Source: Viscum album
Taxonomy: Eukaryota; Streptophyta; Magnoliopsida; Santalales; Viscaceae
Length of the DNA: 64,000 nt
Direction of reading: 5' to 3'
Assembly (NCBI GenBank): GCA_963277665.1
Contig: OY728160.1
Coordinates: 46,422,605-46,486,604, forward strand
Below the pieces are notes generated by a model. It was not told where the DNA came from, did no database searches, and saw only the letters and a program-made list of their open reading frames with translations. Positions 46,780 to 59,006 of this stretch are shown in pieces (positions within the stretch are counted from its first letter, which is position 1; each line of letters begins with the position of its first letter). Position numbers and translations under genes: made by a program.

Positions 46780-47570
46780 TTTAGGGATCATAGGATGGGT
46801 CCAGTTAGCCCATCTGGGTTATTGTAGACCGACTCACCAAGTCGTCTCACTACCAAGCTATTTGGGGGTAGAGTTTAGTAGAGAGCTTGAGATGACTCTA
46901 CATATAAGATATTGTCTGACTCCATGGAGTTCCATTAATTATCATTCATGACCATGTTTCTCTCTTCACATCTCATTTATGGAAGGTATTTCATAAGGCT
47001 TTTGGGACTCAGTTACACTTGAGCATAGTGTTTCACCCTCAGATAGATTAACAGAATGATCAGACCATTCAGGTTCTAGAGGACATGCTGCGAAATTTCA
47101 TGTTGTACTTTTTCCATAGTTGGGCGGATCATATACTACTACTGGATTTTTCATACAAAAATATCTACTATTCCACCATCAGTATGAAAACATTCGAGGC
47201 TTTTTATGGGTGACCTTGCAGGTCACCACTTTGTTGTACTGGCCTACGAGATTCAGCACTCATGGGCCTAGAGTTAGTGTGATCAACTACCGAGAAGGTG
47301 CAGATCATCCAAGTATAGATAAAGACTGCAAAGATCCATTATAAGTCTTAAGTAGATAGATGATGGTGACCTTTGGACTTAGAGGAGGGGGACCATGTGT
47401 TTTCATGGGTTTCACCTTGATGTGGATAATGGATATTTGGCTAAGGTAGAAAGCTATCTCTAAGATTAATTGTCCCTTTCTAGATACTAGGTAGAATTTG
47501 AGAGGTGGAATATTACTTAGCTCTACTGTTGTAGGTAGAACAAGTAAACAATGTCTTCTATGTGCCACAA
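46780..47570 (+). pseudogene. Integrase core and C-terminal domain remnant
   Basis: IVDRLTKSSHY near 46826 (first catalytic Asp kept), LHGVPLIIIHDHVSLFTSHL (second Asp kept, neighbouring residues changed), KAFGTQLHLSIVFHPQID, QNDQTIQVLEDMLRNF (the catalytic Glu is Asp), SYKNIYYSTISMKTFEAFYG, and the C-terminal LDLEEGDHVFSWVSP near 47375-47420. The N-terminal HHCC zinc domain is missing, consistent with the internal deletion ending inside integrase. Stops are present. Confidence 0.88.
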
Positions 47571-47815
47571 CTGAGGTGGTACATGCAAGACCCATCGCAC
47601 GTTATCGAATGGAATGAGATGTAAAATGATGATGGAGCTATTATTGTTATGTACCTAATAAAGATTGAGGATATGCATGAGAGGATCCTTCATTGGTGAG
47701 TGATTACTTTAGTGTTTTTCTAGTGGCATCATAGGAATATTCTTAAGAGAAACTAGGATTAGGAGGCTCAGATATGTTCTCAGTACCCACATCTCTTTGT
47801 GTAGCCACTAGTTTT
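47570..47815 (+). pseudogene. Chromodomain remnant
   Basis: After RWYMQDPSHVIEW (47575-47613) come IKIEDMHERILHW, a stop, then WHHRN, and at the end QYPHLFV (47789-47809). Positions and phrases match the ILDR...LRN...WRHH...YPHLF layout of chromovirus chromodomains. Confidence 0.75.
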
Positions 47816-47837
47816 GGATTTTTGAGTATGTAAAGCC

Positions 47838-47852
47838 CTAAGGTGGGGAGAA
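47838..47852 (+). other. Polypurine tract of the second chromovirus
   Basis: ctaaggtggggagaa followed by tttaatgaatc, the decayed LTR start (TGTAATGAATC in the 5' LTR). Confidence 0.75.
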
Positions 47853-50468
47853 TTTAATGAATCATATTTTCCATGTATTATTTTTGAATAATGTATAGAT
47901 TATTTTTGAAACCATATGATGAGAATATGTGTGATTTCGGTGGCTAGTGTTCCCAGAATAAATTTTTGAAATATATTAAATATATCAAAAATAATGCACA
48001 TGTATTTTTCCTAAAAAAGAGGAATAAATTATAAATGGGGACATGGATCAGATATATGAAGGAATCATTGAGTTTAGAATGTGGTTTTTACCCTAGTAAT
48101 GACATAACCTTTGTCAATGTGAGGCATTTGTGTAAAATATGTCACAAGAGTTAAATGAATAAAATAATTAAATAAATTATTTTATTTTTATTTTTTTGAC
48201 ATAGTTGTTAACATGTCTTTAAATAGACTATTATGATAGAATTATAGGGTTATCCACATAACCCTAGATCCATTGGAGAACCCTTGAAGATAGAATTCAA
48301 GGATATATCTCAGGATGACATCAAAGGAATCAAATATCAATGGTTGGTATGTGATAGGATTCAGATATCTCACCAACAATGATGATATCGTCTCATTCTC
48401 TATTAGTGATCGATCCATCTCGAAGTAGGATATTATTTTATTTTGTTTATTTACCTATTTTCTATTTCTATGATGAACATAGATCCATCAACCAATAGTT
48501 TTATCCATAGATTATGTGTATTGCAGGATGGGATTATTATGGGGATTTATTTGGTAGAATTCCTTTGTGGTTATTTGATCATCTCCCCATTCTTCATTCT
48601 AATGGAAATGAGTCAAGGTTGAAATGAAAACCGGCCAGGGATCATTCCTCATATTTGTTCCTTATTATTTTCTATTTGATTTCTTCATTCATCATGGGTG
48701 TTCTTCATTGATCTATAGTTCAACATCTTCTAATAAATCAATCGTTCTTCGCCTATTTCTTGGCGCAATGATCTGATATTATAGATCTCATATTGGCATG
48801 ATGTGGCGATGGTGAAAAGATGGAATTAGTGATAGGTCATGTGGTTTTGGATACTTGATTTTGTGTTCTATGGGGTGTAATGAAGAATGATTTTTGATGA
48901 TCTGTTTCAAATATATTGATGGCTGAATTTCAGTGTTTTGATGATGGAATGGCTTGGATAACCATACTTCTTGGTTCCGGTGTGGGGCATGGCTGGATTG
49001 GCAGTCGGAGTAGTGAAGAAGATGTGTAGAAACCATATCTGGGATTTTGTAAAATTCCAATCCACACAATGTGTAATCCAATATTACACAGTGTGTGGCC
49101 CCCTCTTAATGGTTTCAAGGGTTTATAGAGGAAGATAAGTATCACACGGCATGTTACCTTGTCACATGGTGTGTGTTACCCTTTGGTGAGTTAGGCATAT
49201 ACCTCGTAGGGTACACGTACATGATCTGAGAGTACATAGCCACATGCATGTCATGTAATCCTACACTGATACATCCTGGATATACATACATGGGCTAATT
49301 TGTGTACCAATACATAGGTAGCAACATGTTGTGTACTTATAAAGGGACACGGACAGGGCCTATTTACATGATCAAGACTTGAGGTCGAAGGGACACGATG
49401 TATGCCCCTACTACACATCTTTTACTCCCTAAAAATTATCTTGAAGCCCTTGTACTATGTATATTGGAAAAATCTTATTAAGGTATGTTCCCCGTATCCT
49501 TTCCAAGAGTGTTAGTGTGGAATTTCCACCTACATGTAGGACAATGATCCCTTCAATAGGACTACTTAGATATAGTTGTTGGAATCCTTCTATGAGGCCT
49601 AAATTGAGATCCTCTATTCATCTTCATTCCCTAGGAGGAGTTCTTGGTATCTTTGTGACCAACACCACACAGGCATAGATCCTCTACTTAGTAGGTTAAT
49701 CCAGATTGATTTTTTGGTATGCCCCATGGCCTTTGTTGTGATCCTTATCTATGTATCTTATATCTTTGGATGTGATTAGTGTTATCAGACTCATGGAGTG
49801 TGTTCACCCAGATGAGTTCTATGTGCAATATTCGAGCTATAATCTTAGGTTGGTATTATGGTTGTGACTTACCTTTAGACTATGTTCCTTTTTTGAGTAT
49901 AACAAGATATTTTTCTTATATTATTTGTACAAATATACTTTTGTAGAGCTGAATTTTACTACTTTTTTGTATGATTTTGGGTTTTAGGGTGTCCTACTGG
50001 GTATTGGTATTCTCACCCCTACATGAACTTTACCTAAATGTGACATGTCTTATATGGACAATCGACCTTTCGATAAAGTCCAAGATAGACCAGGACCGGA
50101 TGGTGCTTAGTGAGACTGGAAAGACTGAGGTGTGTTTCTATGGTATCTTGATAGTAGTCCCTATGTTTTTTTCAAGTTGGAATTATTTTCAGACTCTTTG
50201 TGGTGGGATTGTATTTTTTCATGTTTAATTTCCTTTACTTTATGTTGTACTCTAGTTGTGGGATTTAGATGTATGCATGCATGGTTTTTCAGTTGTTTTT
50301 ATATTTCATCATTGTAGGGGTTTGTACATGTGTGTGTTTTTACATGTACTTAGGAAAAGTCCTCCTAAGTTAATGATAAGCCTTCTTGGCCCTAGTCTCT
50401 AACCACTAGCCTATTGGAGACAGTCTTGGGGAGCCATGGAATAGGCCCCATTGAAAAGGGTCATGAAA
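47853..50468 (+). repeat. 3' LTR of the second chromovirus
   Basis: Pairs with 43105-45640 along its length; ends ggtcatgaaa (CA decayed to AA) before the duplication CCTAT. The tactcacccc phrase corresponds to 50009-50020. Frames at 48788-49145 and 49457-50317 are LTR sequence. Confidence 0.88.
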
Positions 50469-50473
50469 CCTAT

Positions 50474-50825
50474 CTAAGAGGAGTTACAAATAAATATTTA
50501 AGGGAAAATGTTTGGAATATTATTGAGATATAATTGAGTGTTTTCTACTTATAAATAGAGAAAGTTTTTGTACACATGAATTTATCTTGGGATCTTGGGG
50601 ATTTATCTTGGGATCTCATCTTGGATCATCATCAGTTGGAGTTCATATGTTATTGAGCCTAGGGTTTATTTTCATATACTCTCTCATGGATAGAATTAGG
50701 GGGTAGTGTATTTATTTTATGGTTTATAATGAAGTGGGATTGATTATTTTAAGTATTATTATTTTTAATTGTAGTTTATATTTGGTTTCTGAATTCATAA
50801 TCTCTTCATCATCAACTTAAATATA
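50474..50825 (+). promoter_or_regulatory. Flanking DNA with a TATA box, possible LTR promoter
   Basis: Continues the DNA interrupted at 43104. It has a good TATA box, cttataaatagag at about 50549-50561, followed by a repeated ttatcttgggatct phrase (50581-50630). It may be the promoter part of a retroelement LTR. No paired copy is found and no gene follows. Confidence 0.3.
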
Positions 50826-52306
50826 ATAAAAGTAGTACAGAAAGAAAGAGAAAGAAAAACAACCCAAACTACAAGGAGGCAGGGTAGAGAAACATGTAAA
50901 TACAGGGGTCAAAAAAAATGAAGACCTAGAGCATCCCCTCTTATAATGTTAACCCCTATTGGTTTCAAGCTCTGGAAGTCATGAAAATATACGTACTCCG
51001 TTCCAGGAAAATCAAGAGATGACAAGTAGTCAGCCGCCCTATTACCTTCCCGCCAAGTGTGAGACAGTTTTGTATGAGTACTGAGAATAGAACGGAACTT
51101 AAGAATGAAATATTCAATTGACCAAGGAGTAGGTCCCATGGCCTGAATAGCATTGTGGACCATCAAAGAGTCGGTTTCGGCTTCCAAGATATGAAGGTTG
51201 CACTACCTACACACAGAGAGTCCTATGTAAATTGTCTTCACTTCTGCCACGAGAGAAGTACCATGCCCCAACCGGGCAGAGAAAGCCAAGAGAACCGAAC
51301 TAGAGTAGTCACGGACAATACCACCTCCAGTAATGACTCCGGATTTGCATGAGCTGTCAATATTAAGTTTCAACCCCCGAGTCGGAGGGAACCACCTTAC
51401 CCGGTTTCCTAGAGATTGATTAGCAGAGGCAGTTGCGTCATGAGAAATACACTTAAGACGTTGCAGTGTAGGAGCCTCCCTGAAAAACTTGAGATCCCTG
51501 CTCATGTCGAGCAGGAGGGAAAGGATTATGGAGATAATATCTCAGCCGGATGACAACACCCCCTCGAAGACGTTTTTGTTTCGTTCTTGCCATAAACACC
51601 AATGTCCGTCCTGCAGTACAAGGTTCCGCGCTTTTCTTTCAGGACTCGCTGCATTCGAGCCGTAAAACCAACGGACCATGAAAACCTCCTCTCTCATATG
51701 TGGATTAGAGATTGCTATGAATTCACCAAAAACAACCATACTGCCTGTGCCCACTCACTTTCGAAGAACAGGTGCATCGAGGCCTCCTCCTGCTTCCCCC
51801 TACAATAGACGCACCTGGAATCCATTTTTACACCGCATCTTCTAACGTTTTCATCACTAGGGAGTGCTCTGTTTCGGACTCTCCAGACCAGAAAATTTAA
51901 CTTTGAAGGTATGAGGTTATCCCATAGAGTCTCGTTCCAGGGGTCACCTGCATGATGATGGAAAATTGTGCGCTGGTACTCTTTGGAGGAGAAAGCCCCT
52001 GAAGAGGACGGAGTGAACACGCATTTGTCGGGATGAGCTGAAAGTTCAATAAGATGAAACATCTCCTGCTGATATCTGTCCAGAACAACATTAATGAAAT
52101 AAGGATAGCAGGCAGCCTCCCTGAAAGTGATGTTCGTAGCAGGGAATTCCGAGAAACTGATGATCATGCTGCTCCAGTTGTCATGCCAAAAGGAGATGTC
52201 ACCTGTGCCGATAATCCAACGAACCTGGGTTGATATGGAGCCGATTCACGAAGAAACCTCTTTCCAGAGGTTAGAGTAGTTATTTTTAAACATGGTTTTA
52301 GATCAC
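50826..52306 (-). pseudogene. 5'-truncated LINE (plant L1 type): zinc-binding RT domain and RNase H
   Basis: Noticeably GC-richer than its surroundings. On the - strand, just after the 5' break: RWIIGTGDISFWHDNWSS (about 52225-52170), the conserved block after the LINE reverse transcriptase. A zf-RVT domain follows (51715-52167 frame): WDNLIPSKLNFLVWRVRNRA, then CVYC and a histidine, with the last zinc cysteine replaced by Ser in FESEW. A frameshift near 51730 leads to WCLWQERNKNVFEG, a TGA at 51539-51541, and an RNase H domain with all four acidic residues kept: LNIDSS, AEVKT, ETDSLMV and GNRAADYL. A second stop lies near 51200. The 3' tail ends in ttgggttgtttttctttctc-type sequence near 50826 without a clear poly-A. 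The 5' truncation is typical of LINEs. Confidence 0.85.
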
Positions 52307-53149
52307 ATGATTTCTAAATAAGTATAAGTACTTATACATAAGAAAAGATAAGTTTAGAAAGTATAGAGTGATGACCAAGACCAATTATTTTCTTAGAAAC
52401 AATTCAATTAATGACATGGTTATACAAAATATATTTTATGCTTTAATATTTCATGATCCTGGAATTAAAAAATCTTGGTGCATCAATTACTCATAGTTAT
52501 TTTAGCATAGATTCATATTTACTTTTTAATTAAATCAACCGTGTTAACTTTTTAACTAAGTTTCATGCTTTGGATATATGTTTCTATGGGATATACCTTA
52601 GTACTTTCATAACCTATACCAACCTTTAATTGTTTTAGTATTTTGTTTTCATACTTATAAATTCTATTCTTTTTCCAATGCCCTCAAGAGGTGACAATTC
52701 TTAGGTTCATGCCAAACTTTTTATAATATAATAAAATTTATTATTTATGTATTCATATATGATTTTTTGATTCACTATTTTGGTATAATAAATAGTGATT
52801 ACTAATGAATTCAAAGGTTCTAAACCTATTTCTTCCATTCTTATAAGATTCATGAACTTTATTTAACTCCCATTATAAGACCATTTCTTTATTTTTTTTG
52901 TTGAACTTGAACCACCTATTATTGATTGGAAACATGCACTTGATCTATATATTTTCATAATCCAACAATGATTTTTTACACCAGTGTATAAACCAATGTG
53001 ACTAAACTACCTATTTTTATAAAACACTGGTTTTCCTATCTTATCCTTATTCTAAAAAAATAAACAATATTTATAAATGTTTTTTTGAACCCATTTCAAT
53101 ACTAAATACATATTTTTTTTGATATTTCAATAACATGTAAACTCTTTGG
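52307..53149. other. AT-rich region, no feature seen
   Basis: No frame, repeat or motif is convincing. It probably continues the old flanking DNA into which the LINE inserted. Confidence 0.4.
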
Positions 53150-56100
53150 TAAGGTGCTTAAAAAAATTCTTGTGTAATTCTCAGGAACGATCTCACCCAA
53201 ACAGATACTGATCCAAAGAATTCAATGTACCTCAAACACACCTCCCCATGCACCAAAGCCAACCAACTAGTGATGAGAGTCCAATAACAACATAAGTATA
53301 TTATACTCTTAGTATCATAAGAATATTTAAAAAATAAAAAATGAATCATCAAATAACATCATAGTAAGTGTAAAGAATTATAGTTAATATAAAACCATCA
53401 ATAATTTATAAACATCAATATGTTTTAACAATATGTACCCATGTTGAACATACATACATAAATCAATAATCACCCACTAGGCCAATCAAGTAAACATGTA
53501 AACATGGAAAAAAATAAAAAGGAGAAATAACTAAAATATCTCAAGTATCTCCCTAGTCCTATATCCAAACATCTATCAAGTTACTCTAGATTTATCTCTC
53601 ATATTACTTGTTACCTAAAAGTTAGACATTAGGATTTTCGCATGAACTAAAGTGTCTTTCTAGGGTGTGAATGTAAAAATCAGTGGGTAACCACCAATGA
53701 TTTACCTTGTATATAAATTTATATCAATCTATTTTTGTGTAGAAAATAAATAAATAAATAACATATGGCATATAGTCAATCTCATCAAGTAATCATGTGC
53801 TAACTCGGCCACCATGACGCCTAACCCCACCTGCTTCAGTCAATGTCGGTATACCCCTTCTTTCATTCCATAGTGGGATAATGTGAATCACATAGAATCC
53901 TAGGAATGTAGCTATTCTATCCATGTGTTATAAAGAAATTTTAGATGGAATCCTAGACACACTACCAGTCTAACCATAGGAACTAAATGTTAGAGGGAAT
54001 CATGATCTCACTATCGGTCTGACTGTGTGTGGTAAATCATATATTGAATTTCATACTCTCAACCAATCTGACTATCAGTGATAAATTTTTAAAGTAATCT
54101 TGGACTCTCTTATAGTTTTACCATGGGTGGTAAATCCTATAATTATTCCTAGGCTCTCTATTGGTCTTACATTGGGTTTTAAATTCTAAATGGTGACCTA
54201 GACTCTCTATCAGTCTCATCATGGTTGCAAAATTCTAGATGGAATCTCAGAATATTTTTCAGTCTAACCATGGGTAGTAAATTCTAGAATTAATCTCAAA
54301 CTCTATTCTAGTATGTCTATAGAAAATAAAAATAAAATGCATCAGGTAAATTCATGACATAGTTATACTAACATACACAAACATCTGGGTGGTGTAGTAT
54401 TACACCCCGAACCTCAAGCCACCAGGTCACCTTCTTATTAGTTGTTATTTTCTCATTCACATTGCATCAACATAGTTAGGATGAATAAAAAATCATCAAA
54501 TACATATACCCATATCCTAGATCTTAGTTAGAAACCAATCCAAACCTCATTATCTGCTAGAATATATCAACAAATACATAAATCTTTACTTGTATTACCT
54601 AATTATTATCACTACAAATAACTTGTAGCTAAAACCATCACCTTTGATATTTCACTAATACATGAGAATACAATCAATATATCCACCCTGGAACACCTAT
54701 CACATTAGGATAAATCACACAACTATATAGACCTTTTATAAAGAAACATTTCATCATTACAAAGGGTTTAACTTGTGGTTTCTCCTTTATCACCAGACCT
54801 GGTACTGTCGCACCATGGTGATCCTCATATTTAATTGTTACCTTTAACCCAACCATACCCTATTAATGTGGGTAACTACAATATATAACCAACCAAAAAA
54901 CCTAATCTGAGGAATCTCATTCACCCATACTATCCAACACATCGATGTACTCCTACAAAAAAATCATGCCTAACATATCTCAAATTCTATCTCAGAAAGA
55001 GATCACAATACCTAGCGAAAACCATATTCTAAATTCTTCATCTTAATGTCATTGGGAACACCCATGATAAGTGGTAAAACCTGTATCCCATTATAGGAAA
55101 CCCAATAATCTACATAAACTAATATATATTGTCTTGTCAGGGTCCACTACACTATTGTCAACCCAACCATCCCCTTCTAGGGAAACCCTAGGTCCCAAGT
55201 CAATAATCACAAATCCATTATGAAATAATTCATGGATTTTAAACTAACTAACCACACCAACAAATGAATTACTCACTTTGGATTCCATTATCTAATCCAC
55301 TGATTCTCAACCCAAACTGCTCATGGTTTATTAAGCAAACTAATACCCTCTAGAAGTTATTCAAGACCTTGGAGATGTAGTCATTAGGCATATCTCAATC
55401 AAATAATTCATATATAGAATCCCCATTCCAATACCTAAAATTTCCATACTGGTCCCTATCTAATTTTTAGGACTTGTTCCTTATACAACTTCTAGACCCT
55501 CAATCATAATCAATATCACATAAGAACATGCATAAACAATATATGGTTAAGTAATAATGGGGACACCTACCATGAAATCTAGGAAAAGACTCCTAAAGTA
55601 TTACTCTACATATATATTCAAGATTATACCGATGATATTCAGGTTATTAATCATATATCACATGCCACAAGATGTGACAAATTAATTTTAAACATTTATA
55701 ATTAATTATATAATTTAATCCAATGAAGCATCATAACCAAAAACCCAATAAGTAATGTTTCAATTTCTAAACCATTACTAACAATATATGGAAGGTCCAA
55801 GTCACACTCTAACACTCCTACTAATAAAATACCCATAAATTCATGCCCAAATAATTACCAATTTAAAGGTAATTTATCAAAACCCTTAGATAAATTCATC
55901 AAGTGATTTTTCTATTTCAAAATAGTGGGGAAAAAAAGGAAACATTACTCTTCTTTTTATTTCCTTTTTATATCATACCATGAAGCCCCAATATTTGGTG
56001 ATGATTTCAAAACTCTATACTAGAATCATCATTAAATCCTTATTATAACCATAAAAAATTATAGAAAATATAAAGAGTATACAATAGAAATAAGAGGAGT

Positions 56101-57390
56101 GCCTACCTCAATCTAAAATGAAGAAAGAGCCCCTAATATGTCACCAAACAAAGGGGTCTAAGGGGCTTAAGGTAAAGAAACAAGGGGAGTGGTCCAGCTC
56201 AAATTCCTTCTCCAAAGTGGTAATATATCTAAAATAGATGGTTTGAACCCTGAAATAATAGTTTTTTCCAACTTAAACAAACACTAATAACCATACTAGG
56301 ATCCTAATCAACTGGAAACAAGTACCTAGTCCCCTACCAACCACATGGACCAACTCCAATAGTTGTCCAATGGGAATATTGGGGGTTCTTCCCTTGGAGG
56401 TTTCATTAGGTACCTAGTGAACCTGCACTTGGTATACATTGGATTCTAGAACTTTACTTTGGTACTAGGGATACCCAAACTATACTCTAATCATCCACTA
56501 ACACCCAAAAATCCTCAAACCTTTATCAAAAAAACATTTATTTCATACTAAAACCTATGAAACTTCTCTAAAACTCTAAATCAAAACTCACTTAGATCCT
56601 AGATCCATACAAATTAAAAAAAATCTCTAAAATAGATAACCTATAATGATATCAGTCATTATAAATTTCCCATCATACAGCTTCTCATTTCAATAATAAC
56701 CCATGATTTTTTTCAAAATATAGCTCATCTATTAGAATCTAATGCCACTACTCATTATTAGATCTAAACTAAATTCCACTAGACCATATTCCATCACAAT
56801 ACAATGAAATATCTTTTCACTAAAAAATATGACCAAACACTTCATTCTTATCAAACATCTCTAAAATTACATATATAGAATCAGCACCACATTATCTTAT
56901 CCAATCTCATATGAAAGCATCAATCGGTCCTTTATTTCACTGACTAATTCTACAATTTCTGTGATTTTCTCACCATGGAACTATATTTATCATACTGATC
57001 TATAATTTATCCATCCATGTGACATTATGAAAAAACACAACACAAATTCTTCAAAAACTCATCCTTGCCTATTAGTTATTGGTTATAATCTTAAAACATA
57101 CATAGGAGCAAGATTGAATTCACTTATTATACCTCAGTATCTCAGTGAAACATCCATCTCCCCATCCCAATTATCTTCCTTCATACAAAATATATCATTA
57201 ATTCTATAAATTAATCCACAAAGCACTCCCTAAGATAGTATTTCCCAAAATTTTATCCAACTAACACCATCTCACCTAAAAATTAAAATTACACAAGGGT
57301 TACCACACATAATATCTTCTTATAAAAACCTATCAATCTCAACACCTAATCCTTAATCTTAGGTCCTGCAATGATAGAATGTTCTAATAA
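53150..57390 (-). repeat. Probable antisense chromovirus LTR
   Basis: The + strand has far more C than G throughout, the reverse of the sense strands of the two chromoviruses above. Read on the - strand there is a purine tract gtggggggatta at about 57403-57392, then ttagaacattctatc as a decayed LTR start. A long U3 with G-rich phrases follows, then a run of about 60-bp repeats (54330 to 53930), and cccactgatttttacattcacaccc at about 53690-53660. That last phrase resembles the tactgag...tactcacccc block of chromovirus LTRs. The far end (near 53150) has no clear terminus and no paired LTR is in the window, so the limits are approximate. Confidence 0.4.
53925..54330 (-). repeat. Tandem array with units of about 60 bp
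   Basis: Six or seven units of the pattern gactctctatcagtctnaccatgggtggtaaatcctagaat, heavily diverged (for example starts near 53940, 54000, 54055, 54105, 54160, 54215, 54270). Similar short-unit arrays occur at the corresponding place in the other chromovirus LTRs (10010-10420, 18130-18520). Confidence 0.7.
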
Positions 57391-58992
57391 TCCCCCCACT
57401 TGCTCTTACCCACCCTTGTTTTTCACCACCAACCATAAACACATTGGATCCTTATTAATGTGTTATACTTAGTCTATTATACCCAACAAACACATCTTTA
57501 TATACCCTAATAACTAATTTAATATTCCTATTCAGTACCCAATGTCACCTTCATACCTCCCCATCGAATCCTTCTAAGATTCACCTATAAATCCTCTAGC
57601 TTTAACTAACCCATATAACTGTCATGTCTATAATGGAATTGGTCTTCTCAACCAAAGGTTAATAATATTGATCCATAATGACCATTCTATAATCCTCTAA
57701 GAACCTGGTAGTATTTCCATGAAAAACATGGATAACACAACTACTACTATCTCCATTGTGAACCCACTATTGAGATCTCAGTAGATTTTCAACATATCCA
57801 CTCTTAGGGTAGTTTCATTAGGATGCTACTCATTTTAGGCATTCCCTAAGTGATTGCCCATTTGGAATTACTCTCTCATAAAAAATACTCACATGTTGTT
57901 CATAATCCAATGATATATTCATATCCATAATATTCCCAAAACCCTTGCATTCCAAAACCCATAGGTATACAAGACATGATTCACTCGCATATCACGTAAT
58001 CCTACTTATCATGAACATCATCCCTCATATGAATTTCATGATTCTATTCCATAAAAATTGGCTTAATCCCATTCTAAGAACCAACTATTGTTTCTAAAAC
58101 AAAAACACAATGCAAAATTTTCACTTTACTTATCCCTAGGATGCTATCACATCACTAATAAAGCACCAAAAATTATTTCATTTCCAATATAACCAAGTTA
58201 ATTCCTAATTGAAACCAAAAACTCATACTTATATCAATAGAGTGTTTTTATAACATTTTAATCATCTACCCATTCACCTCTTGATCTAAGAATCAACATT
58301 ACATGCATTACAAATATCAAGAAATATTTGATTACTAACCTCCATGAAAAATAAGAATCAATGGATATACAGCCTACAACCACATAACCAGCCACCAAAC
58401 AGACATAACCATCAACTTCTATTCCAGTATCATCATGAATCACAACATAAAGAGTCATATCACATCATTACTAGGTGACACCATATTCCAAAATGACCCT
58501 ATCAAGGGTCTTTCATTAACCAAAACATCTCAAGACAAAACAACCAATGTCCCAGGTACACACTTCCCATATGAACCATACCCAAGGTATCTACAATTTA
58601 AAACTACCCATTATAGGGTTTCTATCTACCGTGAGAATGAAGATAAAATTATTAATCCAAGATAGAACATGATAAATCTATCACTGTTTTTTCAATTACC
58701 TAATGAACCAATAATATATTATTTAGGAAAATAATAAATAGCTTATTGTTGATGTTTTAATTAATTAATAATTATTTACAAGACCATTCTAAAACATTTC
58801 ATTTGTAAAAAACATTTTCCTTTTCAAAAACCGTTTCTCACTCATAATAATTCATGTGAATGTTAAAAATACACCTAAAATATAGTATGATTCTTTAATT
58901 CATGTGCTCTTAATCCCCTAATTCATGAGTAAGCCAATTAATTATAGCCTCAAACAAGAATGTAGCAACCAAGACCCTAGTATCCCAGAGTC
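57391..58992 (-). other. Unrecognised antisense retroelement interior
   Basis: Lies between the purine tract at about 57400 and the primer-binding site of the next LTR at 59006, and has the same C-over-G skew up to about 58680. The longest - strand frames (58258-58458, 66 codons; + strand 58435-58665, 76 codons) show no known domain. An expected gag could not be read here, unlike in 23380-24290. Confidence 0.35.
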
Positions 58993-59006
58993 GATTCCAG
59001 ATACCA
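58993..59006 (-). other. Primer-binding site next to the third long LTR (tentative)
   Basis: On the - strand tggtatctggaatc, with TGGTATC matching the tRNA-iMet type and the remainder not. It lies about 16 bases from the LTR edge instead of two, so either the LTR starts earlier or there was an insertion. Confidence 0.45.

Larger units (their letters stand above)
43105..50468 (+). mobile_element. Second chromovirus (Ty3/gypsy), internally deleted
   Basis: Flanked by the perfect duplication CCTAT (43100-43104, 50469-50473). LTRs are 43105-45640 (2536 bp) and 47853-50468 (2616 bp), related but clearly diverged. The 2.2-kb interior has, in order, a primer-binding site, a gag remnant, an integrase core and a chromodomain, then a purine tract. 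The protease, reverse transcriptase and RNase H that should lie between gag and integrase are absent. That fits one internal deletion of roughly 2 kb, judged against the element at 8635-22717. It belongs to the same broad clade, but the LTR sequence differs from that element and from the solo LTR. Confidence 0.9.

Noticed and set aside
58981..59006. A tRNA gene 3' end (tcgattccagatacca)
   Set aside because: It reads like a T-arm plus CCA because it is the complement of a primer-binding site next to an LTR; no cloverleaf can be built upstream.
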